Assembly: GCA_017521485.1 (NCBI GenBank)
Contig: JAFXCL010000047.1
Location: forward strand, 1 to 35,478
From: Oscillospiraceae bacterium
Lineage (GTDB): Bacteria > Bacillota > Clostridia > Oscillospirales > Oscillospiraceae
DNA length: 35,478 nucleotides
Direction: 5' to 3'
Of the stretch, positions 13,749-23,675 are shown one piece after another. Within the stretch, counting starts at the first letter, position 1; every line of letters begins with the position of its first letter. A program made the translations under genes and the position numbers. Below the pieces are notes generated by a model that was not told the DNA's origin, ran no database searches, and saw only the letters and a list, made by a program, of their open reading frames with translations.

Positions 13749-16700
13749 GCTTTGTACATTTGCATGTGCATACGGAGTATAGCTTACTGGACGGTGCTTG
13801 CTGCATCAGCGGTATGATGGACCGGGCAAAGGAGCTGGGTCAGACCGCCATTGCCATTACAGACCACGGCGTGATGTACGGCTGTATCGACTTTTATAAG
13901 GCAGCCAAGGCTGCGGGCATTAAGCCGATCATCGGCTGTGAAGTCTACGTTGCCCGCCGGGGCATGCAGGACCGTGTCCACGGCATTGACAACGATCCTT
14001 ACCACCTTGTTTTGCTGTGTGAAAACCGCAAAGGCTATGAAAATCTCTGCTTGCTAGTTTCCGAAGCCTTTATGAACGGCTTTTACGGCAAGCCCCGAGT
14101 GGACTTAGAACTGCTCTCCAAATACCACGAGGGTCTGATTGCTACCTCTGCCTGCCTTGCCGGCGGCGTTGCCCAGCATCTGATGAATGAGGACTATGCT
14201 GCTGCTAAGGACTATGCCCTGAAAATGTCTGAAATTTTCGGCGAAGGTAATTTCTATCTGGAATTGCAGGATCACGGCATCCCGGAGCAGCGGGCAGTTA
14301 ATCAGGAGGTTATGCGCCTGAGCCGGGAGACCGGTCTGCCCTTGATCGTCACAAACGACGCCCACTACCTCCGCCGGGAAGATGCCACTATGCAGGATGT
14401 TTTGCTGTGCATCCAGACCGGTAAGACGGTGGACGATCCGGACCGGATGAAATTCCAGACAGAGGAATTTTATCTGAAAAGCGAAGAAGAACTGAAGGCG
14501 TTGTTCCCCAATTGCGACGAGGCGTTTGAAAATACCGTCAAGATCGCAGACCGGTGCAATCTGGAATTTGTATTCAATCAGTACCACCTGCCGTCCTTTC
14601 CGATCCCGGAGGGATACACCAACGAGGAATACTTCCGTAAGGTCTGTATGGACGGCTTCCGGGAGCGGTACGAAAACCCGCCGGCAAGCTACCTAGAGCG
14701 CCTTAACTATGAGATCGGCGTCATCAGCCGTATGGGCTATGTGAACTACTATCTCATCGTCTGGGACTTCATCCGCTATGCCAAGGAAGCGGGAATACCT
14801 GTTGGACCGGGCCGTGGCTCCGGTGCAGCATCCATTGCGGCCTACTGTATGCACATTACAGAAGTAGACCCTATGAAGTACAGCCTGATCTTCGAGCGGT
14901 TCTTAAATCCCGAGCGCGTCAGTATGCCGGACTTCGATACGGACTTCTGCCAGGAACGCCGGGGAGAGGTTATCGATTATGTTATGGAAAAATACGGCGC
15001 TGACCATGTGGCGCAGATCGCCACCTTTGGTACGATGGCAGCCCGTGGCGCCATCCGTGATGTGGGCAGAGCCCTGAATTTCTCCTATGCGGAAACGGAT
15101 GTGGTGGCAAAGCTTGTGCCCACAATGCCCCTGCATATCACCCTGAAGGAGGCGCTGAATGTTTCTCCTAAGCTCAAGGAGATGTACGATGGAGATGAGC
15201 GGGTCAAAAAGCTGATCGACACGGCAATGAGCCTGGAGGGAATGCCCAGAAACACCTCCACCCACGCAGCAGGCGTGGTGATCACCGCAGAGCCGGTGTG
15301 CTCCTATGTGCCCCTTTCCCGAAACGACGATACCATCGTCACCCAGTATACAATGACGACCATCGAGGAGCTGGGCCTCCTGAAAATGGATTTCTTGGGT
15401 TTGCGTAACCTGACGGTGATCCGGGATGCGGAACAGCAGATCCAGAAATACAATCCGGAATTTTCTATGGACAACATTCCGGATAATGACCCAGCTACCT
15501 TCCAGATGCTCACCGAGGGTAAGACACAGGGCGTGTTCCAGCTGGAATCTGCGGGTATGACCGGTGTTTGTGTGAATATGAAGGCGGGCAGCATCGAGGA
15601 TATTACCGCTATTGTTGCCCTGTACCGTCCCGGTCCTATGGACTCCATTCCCACTTTTATTGCCAATAAGCTGGATCATAAAAAGGTCACCTACAAGACC
15701 CCGATGTTAGAGCCTATCCTGAAGGTCACCTACGGCTGTATCGTCTATCAGGAGCAGGTGATCGAGATATTCCGGCAGCTGGGTGGCTATACCATGGGTC
15801 AGGCGGACAATATCCGCCGGGCGATCTCTAAGAAGAAAATGAAAGTCATCGAGGAAGAACGGAAAGTTTTTGTCTACGGTGACGAGAAGCAGGGAATCAG
15901 CGGCGCAATGGCAAAGGGTGTGCCGGAAACCGTTGCCCAGTCTATCTACGACGAGATCGTTGCCTTTGCAAACTACGCCTTCAATAAGGCACACGCAGTT
16001 TGTTATGCAGTGGTCGCTTATCAGACCGCATACCTAAAATGCCACTACCCCAGAGAGTATATGGCAGCACTGATGACTTCGGTGCTGGACTCTGCGGCAA
16101 AGATCTCCGGCTACATTGGAGAATGTAAGGAAATGGGAATTGCAGTCCTGCCTCCGGATGTAAACCACTCCGACGACCACTTTACTGTGGAGGGGGATGG
16201 GATCCGGTTTGGCTTGGGTGCGGTGAAAAATGTTGGCCGCGGACTGATCCGCAGTATGGCTGCAAAGCGCCAGGAGGGCGGACCGTTCCAATCCCTGGAG
16301 GATTTCATCCAGAGAATGGGCGAGGGTGAGCTGAATAAGCGTGCCGTGGAAAACTTCATTAAGTGCGGCGCTATGGATTGCTTTGGCTACCACCGCAGCG
16401 AGCTTTTGAATGTATACGATACAATGATGGATAGCATTGCATCCTCCCGAAAGAAAAATCTGGAGGGTCAGATGGGATTGTTTTCCATGCTGCAGGAGGA
16501 TGAGGCAGTTGCCATTCCCATTCCTAAGCTTGCGGAAATGAGCAAGGCAGACCTGATGCTTATGGAAAAGGAAACTACCGGCATCTATCTTTCCGGTCAC
16601 CCTATGGATGACTACCGGGCAATCCTGAAAAATACCCGTGTCGTTCCTATTGGACTGCTTATGGAAGAAGATAACGGCTATCAGGACGATCAGATCATCA

Positions 16701-17185
16701 GTGTTGCCGGCATCGTCCAGTCTGTAAAGATGAAGACCACCCGCAACAATTCTATGATGGCTTATGTAACGGTGGAAGACGATACCGCATCTATGGAAAT
16801 GCTGGCGTTTTCCAATGTACTTAGCCAGTACGGCGGATACCTGAAGGAAAATCTGCCAGTAGTGGTTACGGGTCGGTTGTCTCTGCGGGATGACAAAGAA
16901 CCCCAGATCGTTATTAACCGTGCCCGTCCCTTGTCTGACTTTGCAGAGGAAGAGAAACCCCAGACACAGACAAGTACCGGTACGCTGTATCTGCGCCTGC
17001 CCGATGAGGCAGAGCCGCTTTTCGGTAAGGTTCGTGCCATATTGAATATGTTCCCGGGCGAAAGCAAAGCTGTTTTGTATTTTGAGGATACAAAGCAGCG
17101 CAGAGGTACGAGTTGTACACTGGATTCGCGGATGCTTACAGAGCTCAATGACCTGCTTGGCAGTGCAAATGTTGTGGTAAAATAA
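13745..17185 (+). CDS. dnaE: DNA polymerase III alpha subunit DnaE
   Basis: Replicative C-family polymerase, 1146 aa. The N-terminal PHP domain has FVHLHVHTEYSLLDGA and ITDHGVMYG. The palm has the catalytic aspartates in PDFDTDF (D396, D398, D400) and GPGRGSGAAS. A helix-hairpin-helix region is near GIAVLPPDVNHSDDHF, and a C-terminal OB domain includes VAGIVQSVKMKTTRNNSMMAYVTVED. Firmicutes normally also carry PolC, so this is probably the DnaE that extends primers on the lagging strand; PolC is not in this window. GGAGG precedes the ATG, and the start overlaps the whiA stop. Confidence 0.97.
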   Translation: MSFVHLHVHTEYSLLDGACCISGMMDRAKELGQTAIAITDHGVMYGCIDFYKAAKAAGIKPIIGCEVYVARRGMQDRVHGIDNDPYHLVLLCENRKGYENLCLLVSEAFMNGFYGKPRVDLELLSKYHEGLIATSACLAGGVAQHLMNEDYAAAKDYALKMSEIFGEGNFYLELQDHGIPEQRAVNQEVMRLSRETGLPLIVTNDAHYLRREDATMQDVLLCIQTGKTVDDPDRMKFQTEEFYLKSEEELKALFPNCDEAFENTVKIADRCNLEFVFNQYHLPSFPIPEGYTNEEYFRKVCMDGFRERYENPPASYLERLNYEIGVISRMGYVNYYLIVWDFIRYAKEAGIPVGPGRGSGAASIAAYCMHITEVDPMKYSLIFERFLNPERVSMPDFDTDFCQERRGEVIDYVMEKYGADHVAQIATFGTMAARGAIRDVGRALNFSYAETDVVAKLVPTMPLHITLKEALNVSPKLKEMYDGDERVKKLIDTAMSLEGMPRNTSTHAAGVVITAEPVCSYVPLSRNDDTIVTQYTMTTIEELGLLKMDFLGLRNLTVIRDAEQQIQKYNPEFSMDNIPDNDPATFQMLTEGKTQGVFQLESAGMTGVCVNMKAGSIEDITAIVALYRPGPMDSIPTFIANKLDHKKVTYKTPMLEPILKVTYGCIVYQEQVIEIFRQLGGYTMGQADNIRRAISKKKMKVIEEERKVFVYGDEKQGISGAMAKGVPETVAQSIYDEIVAFANYAFNKAHAVCYAVVAYQTAYLKCHYPREYMAALMTSVLDSAAKISGYIGECKEMGIAVLPPDVNHSDDHFTVEGDGIRFGLGAVKNVGRGLIRSMAAKRQEGGPFQSLEDFIQRMGEGELNKRAVENFIKCGAMDCFGYHRSELLNVYDTMMDSIASSRKKNLEGQMGLFSMLQEDEAVAIPIPKLAEMSKADLMLMEKETTGIYLSGHPMDDYRAILKNTRVVPIGLLMEEDNGYQDDQIISVAGIVQSVKMKTTRNNSMMAYVTVEDDTASMEMLAFSNVLSQYGGYLKENLPVVVTGRLSLRDDKEPQIVINRARPLSDFAEEEKPQTQTSTGTLYLRLPDEAEPLFGKVRAILNMFPGESKAVLYFEDTKQRRGTSCTLDSRMLTELNDLLGSANVVVK

Positions 17186-17186
17186 C

Positions 17187-17215
17187 TTTTCTTTTTCGGG
17201 CATTTGTGCTATAAT
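17187..17215 (+). promoter_or_regulatory. extended -10 promoter for the lipoprotein/two-component unit
   Basis: TGCTATAAT at 17207-17215 with a weak T-rich -35, TTTTCT (17187-17192), 17 nt upstream. No terminator hairpin separates it from dnaE, so read-through is also likely. Confidence 0.6.
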
Positions 17216-17235
17216 GAACAGAAGGGGGTGCCGAT

Positions 17236-18558
17236 ATGAAGCGGTGTTTAAAAATTATAATTTCTATTCTGTCGGCAGCTCTGCTGCTGAGCGGATGTAC
17301 TATGCGAACAGTGGGTCAAATGTATCAGCTTCCCCGCCGCTCGGATGACTATAATAACCTGCAGTCCGCCATAGACAGTGCAATGACCGGTCTGGATTAC
17401 AGTGCACCGCTAGCAGGGGAAAACCGGCAGACGGTCCACATTGCAGATCTGGACGGAGATGAAGATCCCGAGTATCTGGTGTTTGCAAAGGGCAGCGCCG
17501 AGCGACCCTTGCGAATTCTGATCTTTAATGAGGTGGAGGACACCTTTGTCCATGTGGATACCATCGAAAGCAACGGTTCTGCTTTTGATCAGGTAGAGTA
17601 TGTGGAAATGGACGGCAACCACGGCGTGGAGATCGTGGTGGGCAGTCAGCTGAGCGATCAGGTCCTGCGTTCTGTTTCTGTGTATACCTATACAGGCGGT
17701 CAGATCCAGCAGATGATGACTGCCAATTATACAAAATTCCTTGCAGAAGATCTTAACAAGGACGGCTTGTACGAGCTGTTTCTCCTTCGCCCCGGTCAGA
17801 CCGATACGGACAACGGAATTGCGGAGCTGTACCGTGTGAACCAAGGGGTTATGGAGCGCTCCAATGAGGTGAATATGTCTGCTCCACCGGACAAGCTCAA
17901 GCGCATCCTGATCGGTAAGCTTCACGATGATAAGACGGCAGTGTATGTTGCCAGTACCGCCGGAGAAACGGCACTGATCACCGACGTATATACCATTGTC
18001 GATGACAGACTTGCCAATGTGAGCTTTTCCAATGAATCCGGCACCAGCGTCAAGACGATGCGCAACTACTATGTGTACGCAGATGATATTGACAACGACG
18101 GCGTGGTGGAGCTGCCTTATCTGATTTCTATGCAGCCGCTGGAGGGTGAGCCGGGAAGTGACCGGCAGGAGCTGATCCGCTGGTATGCCATGCAGTCAGA
18201 TGGTGAGGAAATCGATAAGCTGTACACCTATCACAACTTTGTAGGCGGCTGGTATCTGGAGCTGGATAGCAGCAGCGCGCCCCGTATTGCCGTCAAGCAG
18301 ATCGGCAACACATATGAATTTTATCTCTGGGACGAACAGTTTCGGTATGCGCAGCCGGTGATGTCCATTTATGCCTTGTCCGGTCAGAGCCGGGAGGCGC
18401 ATAGCAGGGAAGACGGCCGCTTTGTACTGTATAAGACCGAATCGATCACCTATGCAGCCAGTCTGAAAATTGCAGCAGCTGCCTGCGGTGTCACACAGGA
18501 AAGCCTGTTGCGGGCATTCCATCTGATCCAGCAAGACTGGAAAACCGGAGAAACATAA
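17236..18558 (+). CDS. lipoprotein with acidic FG-GAP/VCBS-like repeats
   Basis: 440 aa, exported. The signal peptide ends in a lipobox LLLSGC with C21 as the lipid anchor. Acidic loops resembling calcium-binding DxDxDG repeats recur: DLDGDEDPEYLVF (from D71), DLNKDGLYELFLL (from D172) and DIDNDGVVELPYL (D284). They are spaced about 100-110 residues apart and each is followed by a hydrophobic strand, suggesting a beta-propeller-like extracellular domain. GGGGGT lies 8-10 nt before the ATG. The gene ends 10 nt before a response regulator gene and is followed by a sensor kinase, so it may be the accessory sensor of that system. This link is inferred from context; no ligand can be named. Confidence 0.8.
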   Translation: MKRCLKIIISILSAALLLSGCTMRTVGQMYQLPRRSDDYNNLQSAIDSAMTGLDYSAPLAGENRQTVHIADLDGDEDPEYLVFAKGSAERPLRILIFNEVEDTFVHVDTIESNGSAFDQVEYVEMDGNHGVEIVVGSQLSDQVLRSVSVYTYTGGQIQQMMTANYTKFLAEDLNKDGLYELFLLRPGQTDTDNGIAELYRVNQGVMERSNEVNMSAPPDKLKRILIGKLHDDKTAVYVASTAGETALITDVYTIVDDRLANVSFSNESGTSVKTMRNYYVYADDIDNDGVVELPYLISMQPLEGEPGSDRQELIRWYAMQSDGEEIDKLYTYHNFVGGWYLELDSSSAPRIAVKQIGNTYEFYLWDEQFRYAQPVMSIYALSGQSREAHSREDGRFVLYKTESITYAASLKIAAAACGVTQESLLRAFHLIQQDWKTGET

Positions 18559-18568
18559 GAGGTAGAGT

Positions 18569-19255
18569 ATGAAAAAAGTTCTGATTTTAGAGGATGAAGT
18601 AAATATCCGCAGCTTTGTGGTAATCAACTTAAAGCGTGCCGGCTATGATGCCATAGAAGCAGGTACAGGAATGGAAGCGCTGGACAAGCTCAGAGAAAAT
18701 CCGGACATCGGTGTGGCGATTTTGGACATTATGCTGCCGGATATCGATGGCTTTGAGGTCTGCCGCAGAATTCGTGCCACCAATAAGCAGATCGGCATTA
18801 TTATGCTCACTGCCCGCACACAGGAAATGGATAAGGTCACCGGCCTTATGACCGGTGCGGACGACTATGTGACAAAGCCCTTTTCTCCTGCGGAGCTGAC
18901 AGCCCGGATCGATGCACTGTACCGCCGCATGGGCGGAGACGGCGGTATGTCCGCAGAGCTACTGACCCAAGGTCCTTTTGTAATGAATACACGCAATCAT
19001 ACACTGGAGAAAAACGGAGCGCGCATCCGTCTGACTCAGGTGGAGTATTCCATTTTGAAGCTGTTTATGCAAAATCCCGGTCGTGCCCTTTCCAGAGAGG
19101 ATATTCTCTCGGCGGTTTGGGGTCGGGAATATGAAGGCGAACTGAAGATCGTGGATGTGAATATCCGCCGTCTTCGCATTAAGATCGAAGATGATACAGC
19201 AAATCCTGCCTATATCACAACAGTATGGGGCTTTGGCTATAAGTGGGGCGTTTAA
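18569..19255 (+). CDS. OmpR/PhoB-family response regulator
   Basis: 228 aa. The receiver domain has an acidic pair (EDE, about residues 8-10), the phosphoacceptor D53 in AILDIMLPD, the conserved Thr in MLTAR and Lys in TKPF. The C-terminal winged helix (about 130-228) has LTQVEYSILKLFMQNPGRALSR and the VDVNIRRLRIKIED recognition region, ending in TVWGFGYKW. It binds DNA as a phosphorylation-dependent transcription factor. The cognate kinase is encoded 37 nt downstream. Targets are unknown. Confidence 0.95.
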   Translation: MKKVLILEDEVNIRSFVVINLKRAGYDAIEAGTGMEALDKLRENPDIGVAILDIMLPDIDGFEVCRRIRATNKQIGIIMLTARTQEMDKVTGLMTGADDYVTKPFSPAELTARIDALYRRMGGDGGMSAELLTQGPFVMNTRNHTLEKNGARIRLTQVEYSILKLFMQNPGRALSREDILSAVWGREYEGELKIVDVNIRRLRIKIEDDTANPAYITTVWGFGYKWGV

Positions 19256-19292
19256 TGCCTGAAAAATAATTTATAAAAAGGGGGTGGCGGCG

Positions 19293-20699
19293 TTGCTGAA
19301 AATTAAAGGTCTGCGCAGACGCTGGATATTTAATACCGTTGGCATTATCTTTGTGATGGGACTTGTCTGCGTTCTGGCGGTTACAGCCGTGTTCGGCGTC
19401 TATTACTATTCTGCAATGGAATCGGATATGCAATACCGCGCCCGCTCGACTACAGAGTTTTTTGCAGATTACCTGAACCAGAATTACAGCGAATATTATC
19501 AGTCATGTATAACTTATGCCCAGACCTTCGAGGATAAGGATACCATTGAGCTCCAGTTTATCAGCGCAGAGGGCAATATTGTAACCTCCTCCTACGGAAG
19601 CTGGGCTGGCCGTTCACCCACCACTTCGGACATTTACGATGCCATCAGCACCCGAGGCATCAGCACCTATAAAGGTGAAAACCCCTTGACCGGGGAACGG
19701 ATTATGGCAGTGTCCAGTCCTATGATCTACTCCAACGGCGAAGTGATCGGTGTGCTTCGCTATGTGACCTCTACCAGAATTATGGACCGGCAGATCTCCT
19801 ACATTGCCGGCATTGCGCTGGCAGCATTGCTGGCGGTTCTGGTGGTAGCACTGATCAGTAGCAACTATTATATCCACTCCATTCTGGTCCCTCTGGGGCA
19901 GATTGTGGAAAAGGCGAAAATGATTGCAAGCGGCAGCTACGGAATTCAGATTCAGACCAAGTACGACGATGAGATCGGCGAGCTTGCGGAGACGATCAAC
20001 GAAATGTCTATTAAGATCAACCAGAATGAGAAAATGCAAACGGAATTTATTTCCTCCCTTTCTCACGAGCTTCGCACGCCGCTGACTGCTATTACCGGTT
20101 GGAGTGAAACCCTCCTTAACACAGAGGGCCTTGATGATTCCACCCGCCGGGGTGTGGGCATTATTCTGCGGGAGGGTAAGCGCCTGACGGAAATGGTTCT
20201 GGAGCTTCTGGACTTTACCCGTATTCAGGATGGCAGAATGACCCTGAATATGGAGCTTACCGATATTCGCAGTGAGTTTGAGGATACTGTGTTTATGTAC
20301 GGAAGCCGTCTGGCACAGGACGGAATTACACTGGAATATCTGGAAAATGACGACGATATCCCTGAAATATCCTGCGACCCCAAGCGTATGCGGCAGGTAT
20401 TTCTGAATATTTTGGACAATGCAGCCAAGCACGGAAACGGAACGCCAATTCAGGCTGACATTCGTTTTTGTGATGATATGGTTACGGTCTGCATCCGGGA
20501 TTTTGGTCCCGGCATCCCGGAGGATGAACTGCCTCTGGTAAAAAAGAAATTTTACAAAGGAACTTCCAAGGCTCGCGGCTCTGGTATCGGACTTGCGGTG
20601 TGTGATGAGATCGTACAGATGCATGGCGGAACACTGACCTTGGAAAATGCACAAGAGGGCGGAACACTGGTTACCGTTCAGCTTCCTGCCAACCAGTGA
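19293..20699 (+). CDS. membrane sensor histidine kinase
   Basis: 468 aa from the TTG at 19293. Two membrane helices (about 11-35 and 165-190) flank an extracytoplasmic sensor domain of about 125 residues. A HAMP linker follows. The HisKA domain has the phosphoacceptor H258 in SLSHELRTP. The HATPase_c domain has DNAAKHG (N box), DFGPGIPEDE (G1) and GSGIGLAVCDEIVQMHGG (G2). AAGGGGG ends 8 nt before TTG 19293, whereas the alternative GTG at 19284 overlaps that ribosome binding site, so I prefer the TTG. It follows its response regulator and an extracellular lipoprotein, probably one signalling unit. The signal is unknown. Confidence 0.93.
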   Translation: MLKIKGLRRRWIFNTVGIIFVMGLVCVLAVTAVFGVYYYSAMESDMQYRARSTTEFFADYLNQNYSEYYQSCITYAQTFEDKDTIELQFISAEGNIVTSSYGSWAGRSPTTSDIYDAISTRGISTYKGENPLTGERIMAVSSPMIYSNGEVIGVLRYVTSTRIMDRQISYIAGIALAALLAVLVVALISSNYYIHSILVPLGQIVEKAKMIASGSYGIQIQTKYDDEIGELAETINEMSIKINQNEKMQTEFISSLSHELRTPLTAITGWSETLLNTEGLDDSTRRGVGIILREGKRLTEMVLELLDFTRIQDGRMTLNMELTDIRSEFEDTVFMYGSRLAQDGITLEYLENDDDIPEISCDPKRMRQVFLNILDNAAKHGNGTPIQADIRFCDDMVTVCIRDFGPGIPEDELPLVKKKFYKGTSKARGSGIGLAVCDEIVQMHGGTLTLENAQEGGTLVTVQLPANQ

Positions 20700-20719
20700 A
20701 CCCGACGGAGGATAGATTC

Positions 20720-21709
20720 ATGGCAAAAGAACAATTCAAAACATCCATCGGCGGTCAGGCACTGATCGAGGGCATTATGATGCGGGGCCCTGAAAAGGAT
20801 GCTATCGTTGTCCGTGGAAAAGACGGACTGGATGTGCAGGTCAAGCCCAGACGCATTCGCCCTAAGAATTCGATGCTGTCCTGGCCCCTGATTCGTGGTA
20901 CAGTAAACTTCTTTGATTCTCAGGTGATCGGTGTGAAGGCATTGATGCATTCTGCAGACCTGTCTCCGGAGGAGATCGAAGAAGAAAACCCCTCAAAATT
21001 TGATCTGTGGCTGGAAAAGAAGCTAGGGGAGAAGAAATTTCAAAGCTTTATCATCGGCATTGCAGTAGCCCTGGGTCTTTTGATGTCTGTAGCCCTGTTT
21101 TTCCTGCTGCCTATGGTGATCGGAAGCTTGTTTTCCGGCATCATTGCCAATATGCTCCTGCAGAACTTGATTGAGGGCGTTGTCCGGATCGTGATCTTTG
21201 TGTCCTATATGCTTCTTGTCTCCCGGATGAAGGATATGAAGCGGGTCTTTGCTTACCACGGTGCAGAGCATAAGTGTATTCGCTGCTACGAAGCAGGCTT
21301 GCCTCTGACAGTAGAAAATGTCCGGGTACAGACCCGTCTGCACCCCCGCTGCGGAACTAGCTTTTTGTTCGTCATTATGGTGCTGTCAATTCTGATTTTT
21401 TCTGTTGCGTCCTCTCTTTTGCTGACTTTGTTTCCTGGACTTGCGGAAATGCGTGCCGATGCAAGATTGCTGTATAACCTGATTATGATCGGCTTTAAGC
21501 TGCTGCTTTTGCCGGTAGTGGTATCTGTTACCTACGAGATCAACCGATGGGCAGGCCGTCACGATAACCGGCTGACTCGTATTCTGACTTGGCCGGGTAT
21601 GTGGTTTCAGAATTTTACCACCAATGAACCGGATGACAGTATGATCGAAGTGGGTATCACTGCCCTTGAGGCAGTCCTACCGGAGCAGAAGGGAGCAGAC
21701 CTTTGGTAA
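20720..21709 (+). CDS. yqhQ: YqhQ/DUF1385 family membrane protein
   Basis: 329 aa. Family hallmarks are GGQALIEGIMMRGP near the N-terminus, AYHGAEHKCIRCYEAG and HPRCGTSFLFVIM in the middle, and YEINRWAGRHDN late. Several hydrophobic segments (about 110-145, 150-175, 215-250 and 255-285) mark it as an integral membrane protein. The His, Glu and Cys residues of the conserved motifs have led to the label of predicted metal-dependent enzyme, but no biochemical function is established to my knowledge. GGAGG precedes the ATG at 20720. In many Clostridia it neighbours prmC and prfA; here prmC follows with a 7-nt overlap. Confidence 0.9.
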   Translation: MAKEQFKTSIGGQALIEGIMMRGPEKDAIVVRGKDGLDVQVKPRRIRPKNSMLSWPLIRGTVNFFDSQVIGVKALMHSADLSPEEIEEENPSKFDLWLEKKLGEKKFQSFIIGIAVALGLLMSVALFFLLPMVIGSLFSGIIANMLLQNLIEGVVRIVIFVSYMLLVSRMKDMKRVFAYHGAEHKCIRCYEAGLPLTVENVRVQTRLHPRCGTSFLFVIMVLSILIFSVASSLLLTLFPGLAEMRADARLLYNLIMIGFKLLLLPVVVSVTYEINRWAGRHDNRLTRILTWPGMWFQNFTTNEPDDSMIEVGITALEAVLPEQKGADLW

Positions 21710-22569
21710 AGAAGCTTTCTGATCTGTATTTAGAGGCGCGCCGCACCCTGATGACCCAAGAGGATGCCCAGTCTGCAAGCCTGATGGCACGAAATCTGCT
21801 TGCCCATGTCACCGGAAAAACCCAGGAGCAGGTGATCGCTGACCGGGAAATGTACGCCGGTGATGATATTTGTAATGCATTGGAGCAGGCAGTGCAGCGG
21901 GTGCTTAGCGGTGAGCCGCTGGCATACATTCTGGGACAGTGGGATTTCTACGGAATGACCTTATATGTGGATAAAAATGTGCTGATCCCCCGTGACGATA
22001 CCTGTGCGGTGACGGATCTGGCAATCAAAAAGGCACTGTTTCTAGACACCAATCCCAGAATACTGGACCTTTGTACAGGCTCTGGCTGTATTGGACTTGC
22101 AGTTGCAAGCCGTGTAAAAGACGCAAAGGTGACACTTGGAGATTACTCCAAAGAAGCACTGGCGGTGGCAAAGAAGAATGTTACAGCCCAGAAATTGTCC
22201 GGGCGGGTGTCCTGTGTGCAGGTAGATGCCTTGAAGCCTGCTATGCCCTTTCTGGGAAAGTTTGATATGATCGTTTCCAATCCGCCCTACATCACCTCCC
22301 AGGAAATGACGGAGCTTCCGGTAAGTGTTAAGGATTTTGAACCGGAGATGGCACTTCACGGCGGGTCGGACGGCCTTCATTTTTACCGGGCGATCACAAA
22401 GAATTTTAGCTGTGCCCTGAAACCGGGCGGATACCTGTGCTATGAATTCGGCATGGGTCAGGGTGACGCAGTTTGCGCCATTTTAGAAGAAAACGGGTAT
22501 ACCGTACTGGAGCGTTCCAGAGATTATAACGAGATAGAAAGGGCGGTCATCGCCCAAAAGGAAGGTTGA
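21703..22569 (+). CDS. prmC: peptide chain release factor N5-glutamine methyltransferase PrmC
   Basis: Methylates the Gln of the GGQ motif in release factors. 288 aa. The N-terminal helical domain binds the release factor. The SAM fold has [16 protein letters not shown], and the catalytic NPPY is at N193-Y196 ([11 protein letters not shown]). It uses a TTG start (21703) with GGGAG about 7 nt upstream and overlaps the end of yqhQ. prfA, a frequent neighbour, is absent here and recA follows instead. Confidence 0.94.
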   Translation: MVKKLSDLYLEARRTLMTQEDAQSASLMARNLLAHVTGKTQEQVIADREMYAGDDICNALEQAVQRVLSGEPLAYILGQWDFYGMTLYVDKNVLIPRDDTCAVTDLAIKKALFLDTNPRILDLCTGSGCIGLAVASRVKDAKVTLGDYSKEALAVAKKNVTAQKLSGRVSCVQVDALKPAMPFLGKFDMIVSNPPYITSQEMTELPVSVKDFEPEMALHGGSDGLHFYRAITKNFSCALKPGGYLCYEFGMGQGDAVCAILEENGYTVLERSRDYNEIERAVIAQKEG

Positions 22570-22574
22570 TTGTT

Positions 22575-23675
22575 ATGGCTACGAAAAAGACAGTATACGA
22601 AGCACCTACTCCTGCTTCCGACAAGAAAAAGGCACTGCAAACAGCGCTTTCCCAGATCGAAAAGAACTACGGAAAGGGCACAGTTATGCGCCTTGGCGAC
22701 CGCCCGGAAATGAATGTGGAAGCCATTCCTACCGGCTCTCTGGCGCTGGATGCAGCACTGGGCATCGGCGGCGTTCCCAAGGGTCGTATCATTGAGATCT
22801 ACGGACCGGAATCCTCCGGTAAGACCACGCTGGCACTGCATATTCTGGCAGAGGCGCAGAAGATGGGCGGCGAGGTTGCATTTGTGGACGCAGAGCACGC
22901 TCTGGATCCTGTTTACGCCGCCGCATTGGGCGTTGATACCGATAATATGCTTGTTTCTCAGCCGGACACCGGTGAGCAGGCGCTGGAGATCACCGATGCA
23001 CTGGTTCGTTCCGGCGCAGTGGATGCAGTGGTTGTGGACTCTGTGGCTGCCCTCGTTCCCAAGCAGGAGATCGAGGGAGAAATGGGCGATACCTTTGTGG
23101 GCCTGCAGGCGCGCCTCATGTCTCAGGCACTGCGGAAGCTGGCAGGTACAATTGCCAAGACCAACTGTGTGGTTATCTTTATTAACCAATTGCGTATGAA
23201 GATCGGTGTGATGTACGGCAATCCCGAAACCACTACCGGCGGTAATGCGCTGAAATTCTACTCCTCTGTCCGTCTGGATGTACGCCGTGTCGAGTCTCTG
23301 AAAGAGGGCGGCAATGTGATCGGCAACAAGACCCGTGTTAAGGTGGTCAAGAACAAGGTCGCACCTCCTTTCCGTGAGGCATACTTCGATATTATGTACG
23401 GCGAGGGTATCAGCAAGTGGGGCGAACTGGTGGATCTGGCTGTCCAAATGGACATTGTCCAGAAAAGTGGCAGCTGGTTCTCTATGGGCGAGGAGCGCAT
23501 TGGACAGGGTAAGGACAGCGTCAAGACCTTCCTGATTGCAAACCCTGACATTGCCGAGCAGGTGGAAGCGCAGGTTCGTGACCGCCTACTGAGCAACACC
23601 CCCTCTGCGGTTGCTGCACGGGCGGCTGAGCGGCCTGTAGCGGTCAGTGCGGACGATTTTAACGATGAGGATTGA
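22575..23675 (+). CDS. recA: recombinase RecA
   Basis: ATP-dependent strand-exchange protein that forms filaments on single-stranded DNA and activates LexA cleavage. 366 aa from the ATG at 22575. Walker [10 protein letters not shown] is at 77-85, with [11 protein letters not shown]-type, DSVAALVP and loop-2 [16 protein letters not shown] motifs. The acidic C-terminus ends in DDFNDED. GGAAGG lies 9 nt before the ATG. It begins 5 nt after prmC, so it is coexpressed with housekeeping genes, and I see no GAAC-N4-GTTC SOS box in front of it. Confidence 0.97.
   Translation: MATKKTVYEAPTPASDKKKALQTALSQIEKNYGKGTVMRLGDRPEMNVEAIPTGSLALDAALGIGGVPKGRIIEIYGPESSGKTTLALHILAEAQKMGGEVAFVDAEHALDPVYAAALGVDTDNMLVSQPDTGEQALEITDALVRSGAVDAVVVDSVAALVPKQEIEGEMGDTFVGLQARLMSQALRKLAGTIAKTNCVVIFINQLRMKIGVMYGNPETTTGGNALKFYSSVRLDVRRVESLKEGGNVIGNKTRVKVVKNKVAPPFREAYFDIMYGEGISKWGELVDLAVQMDIVQKSGSWFSMGEERIGQGKDSVKTFLIANPDIAEQVEAQVRDRLLSNTPSAVAARAAERPVAVSADDFNDED

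Noticed and set aside
16034-17203. Long antisense frame of 389 codons opposite dnaE
   Set aside because: Same reasoning: full overlap with the conserved 3' part of dnaE and no gene-like composition.
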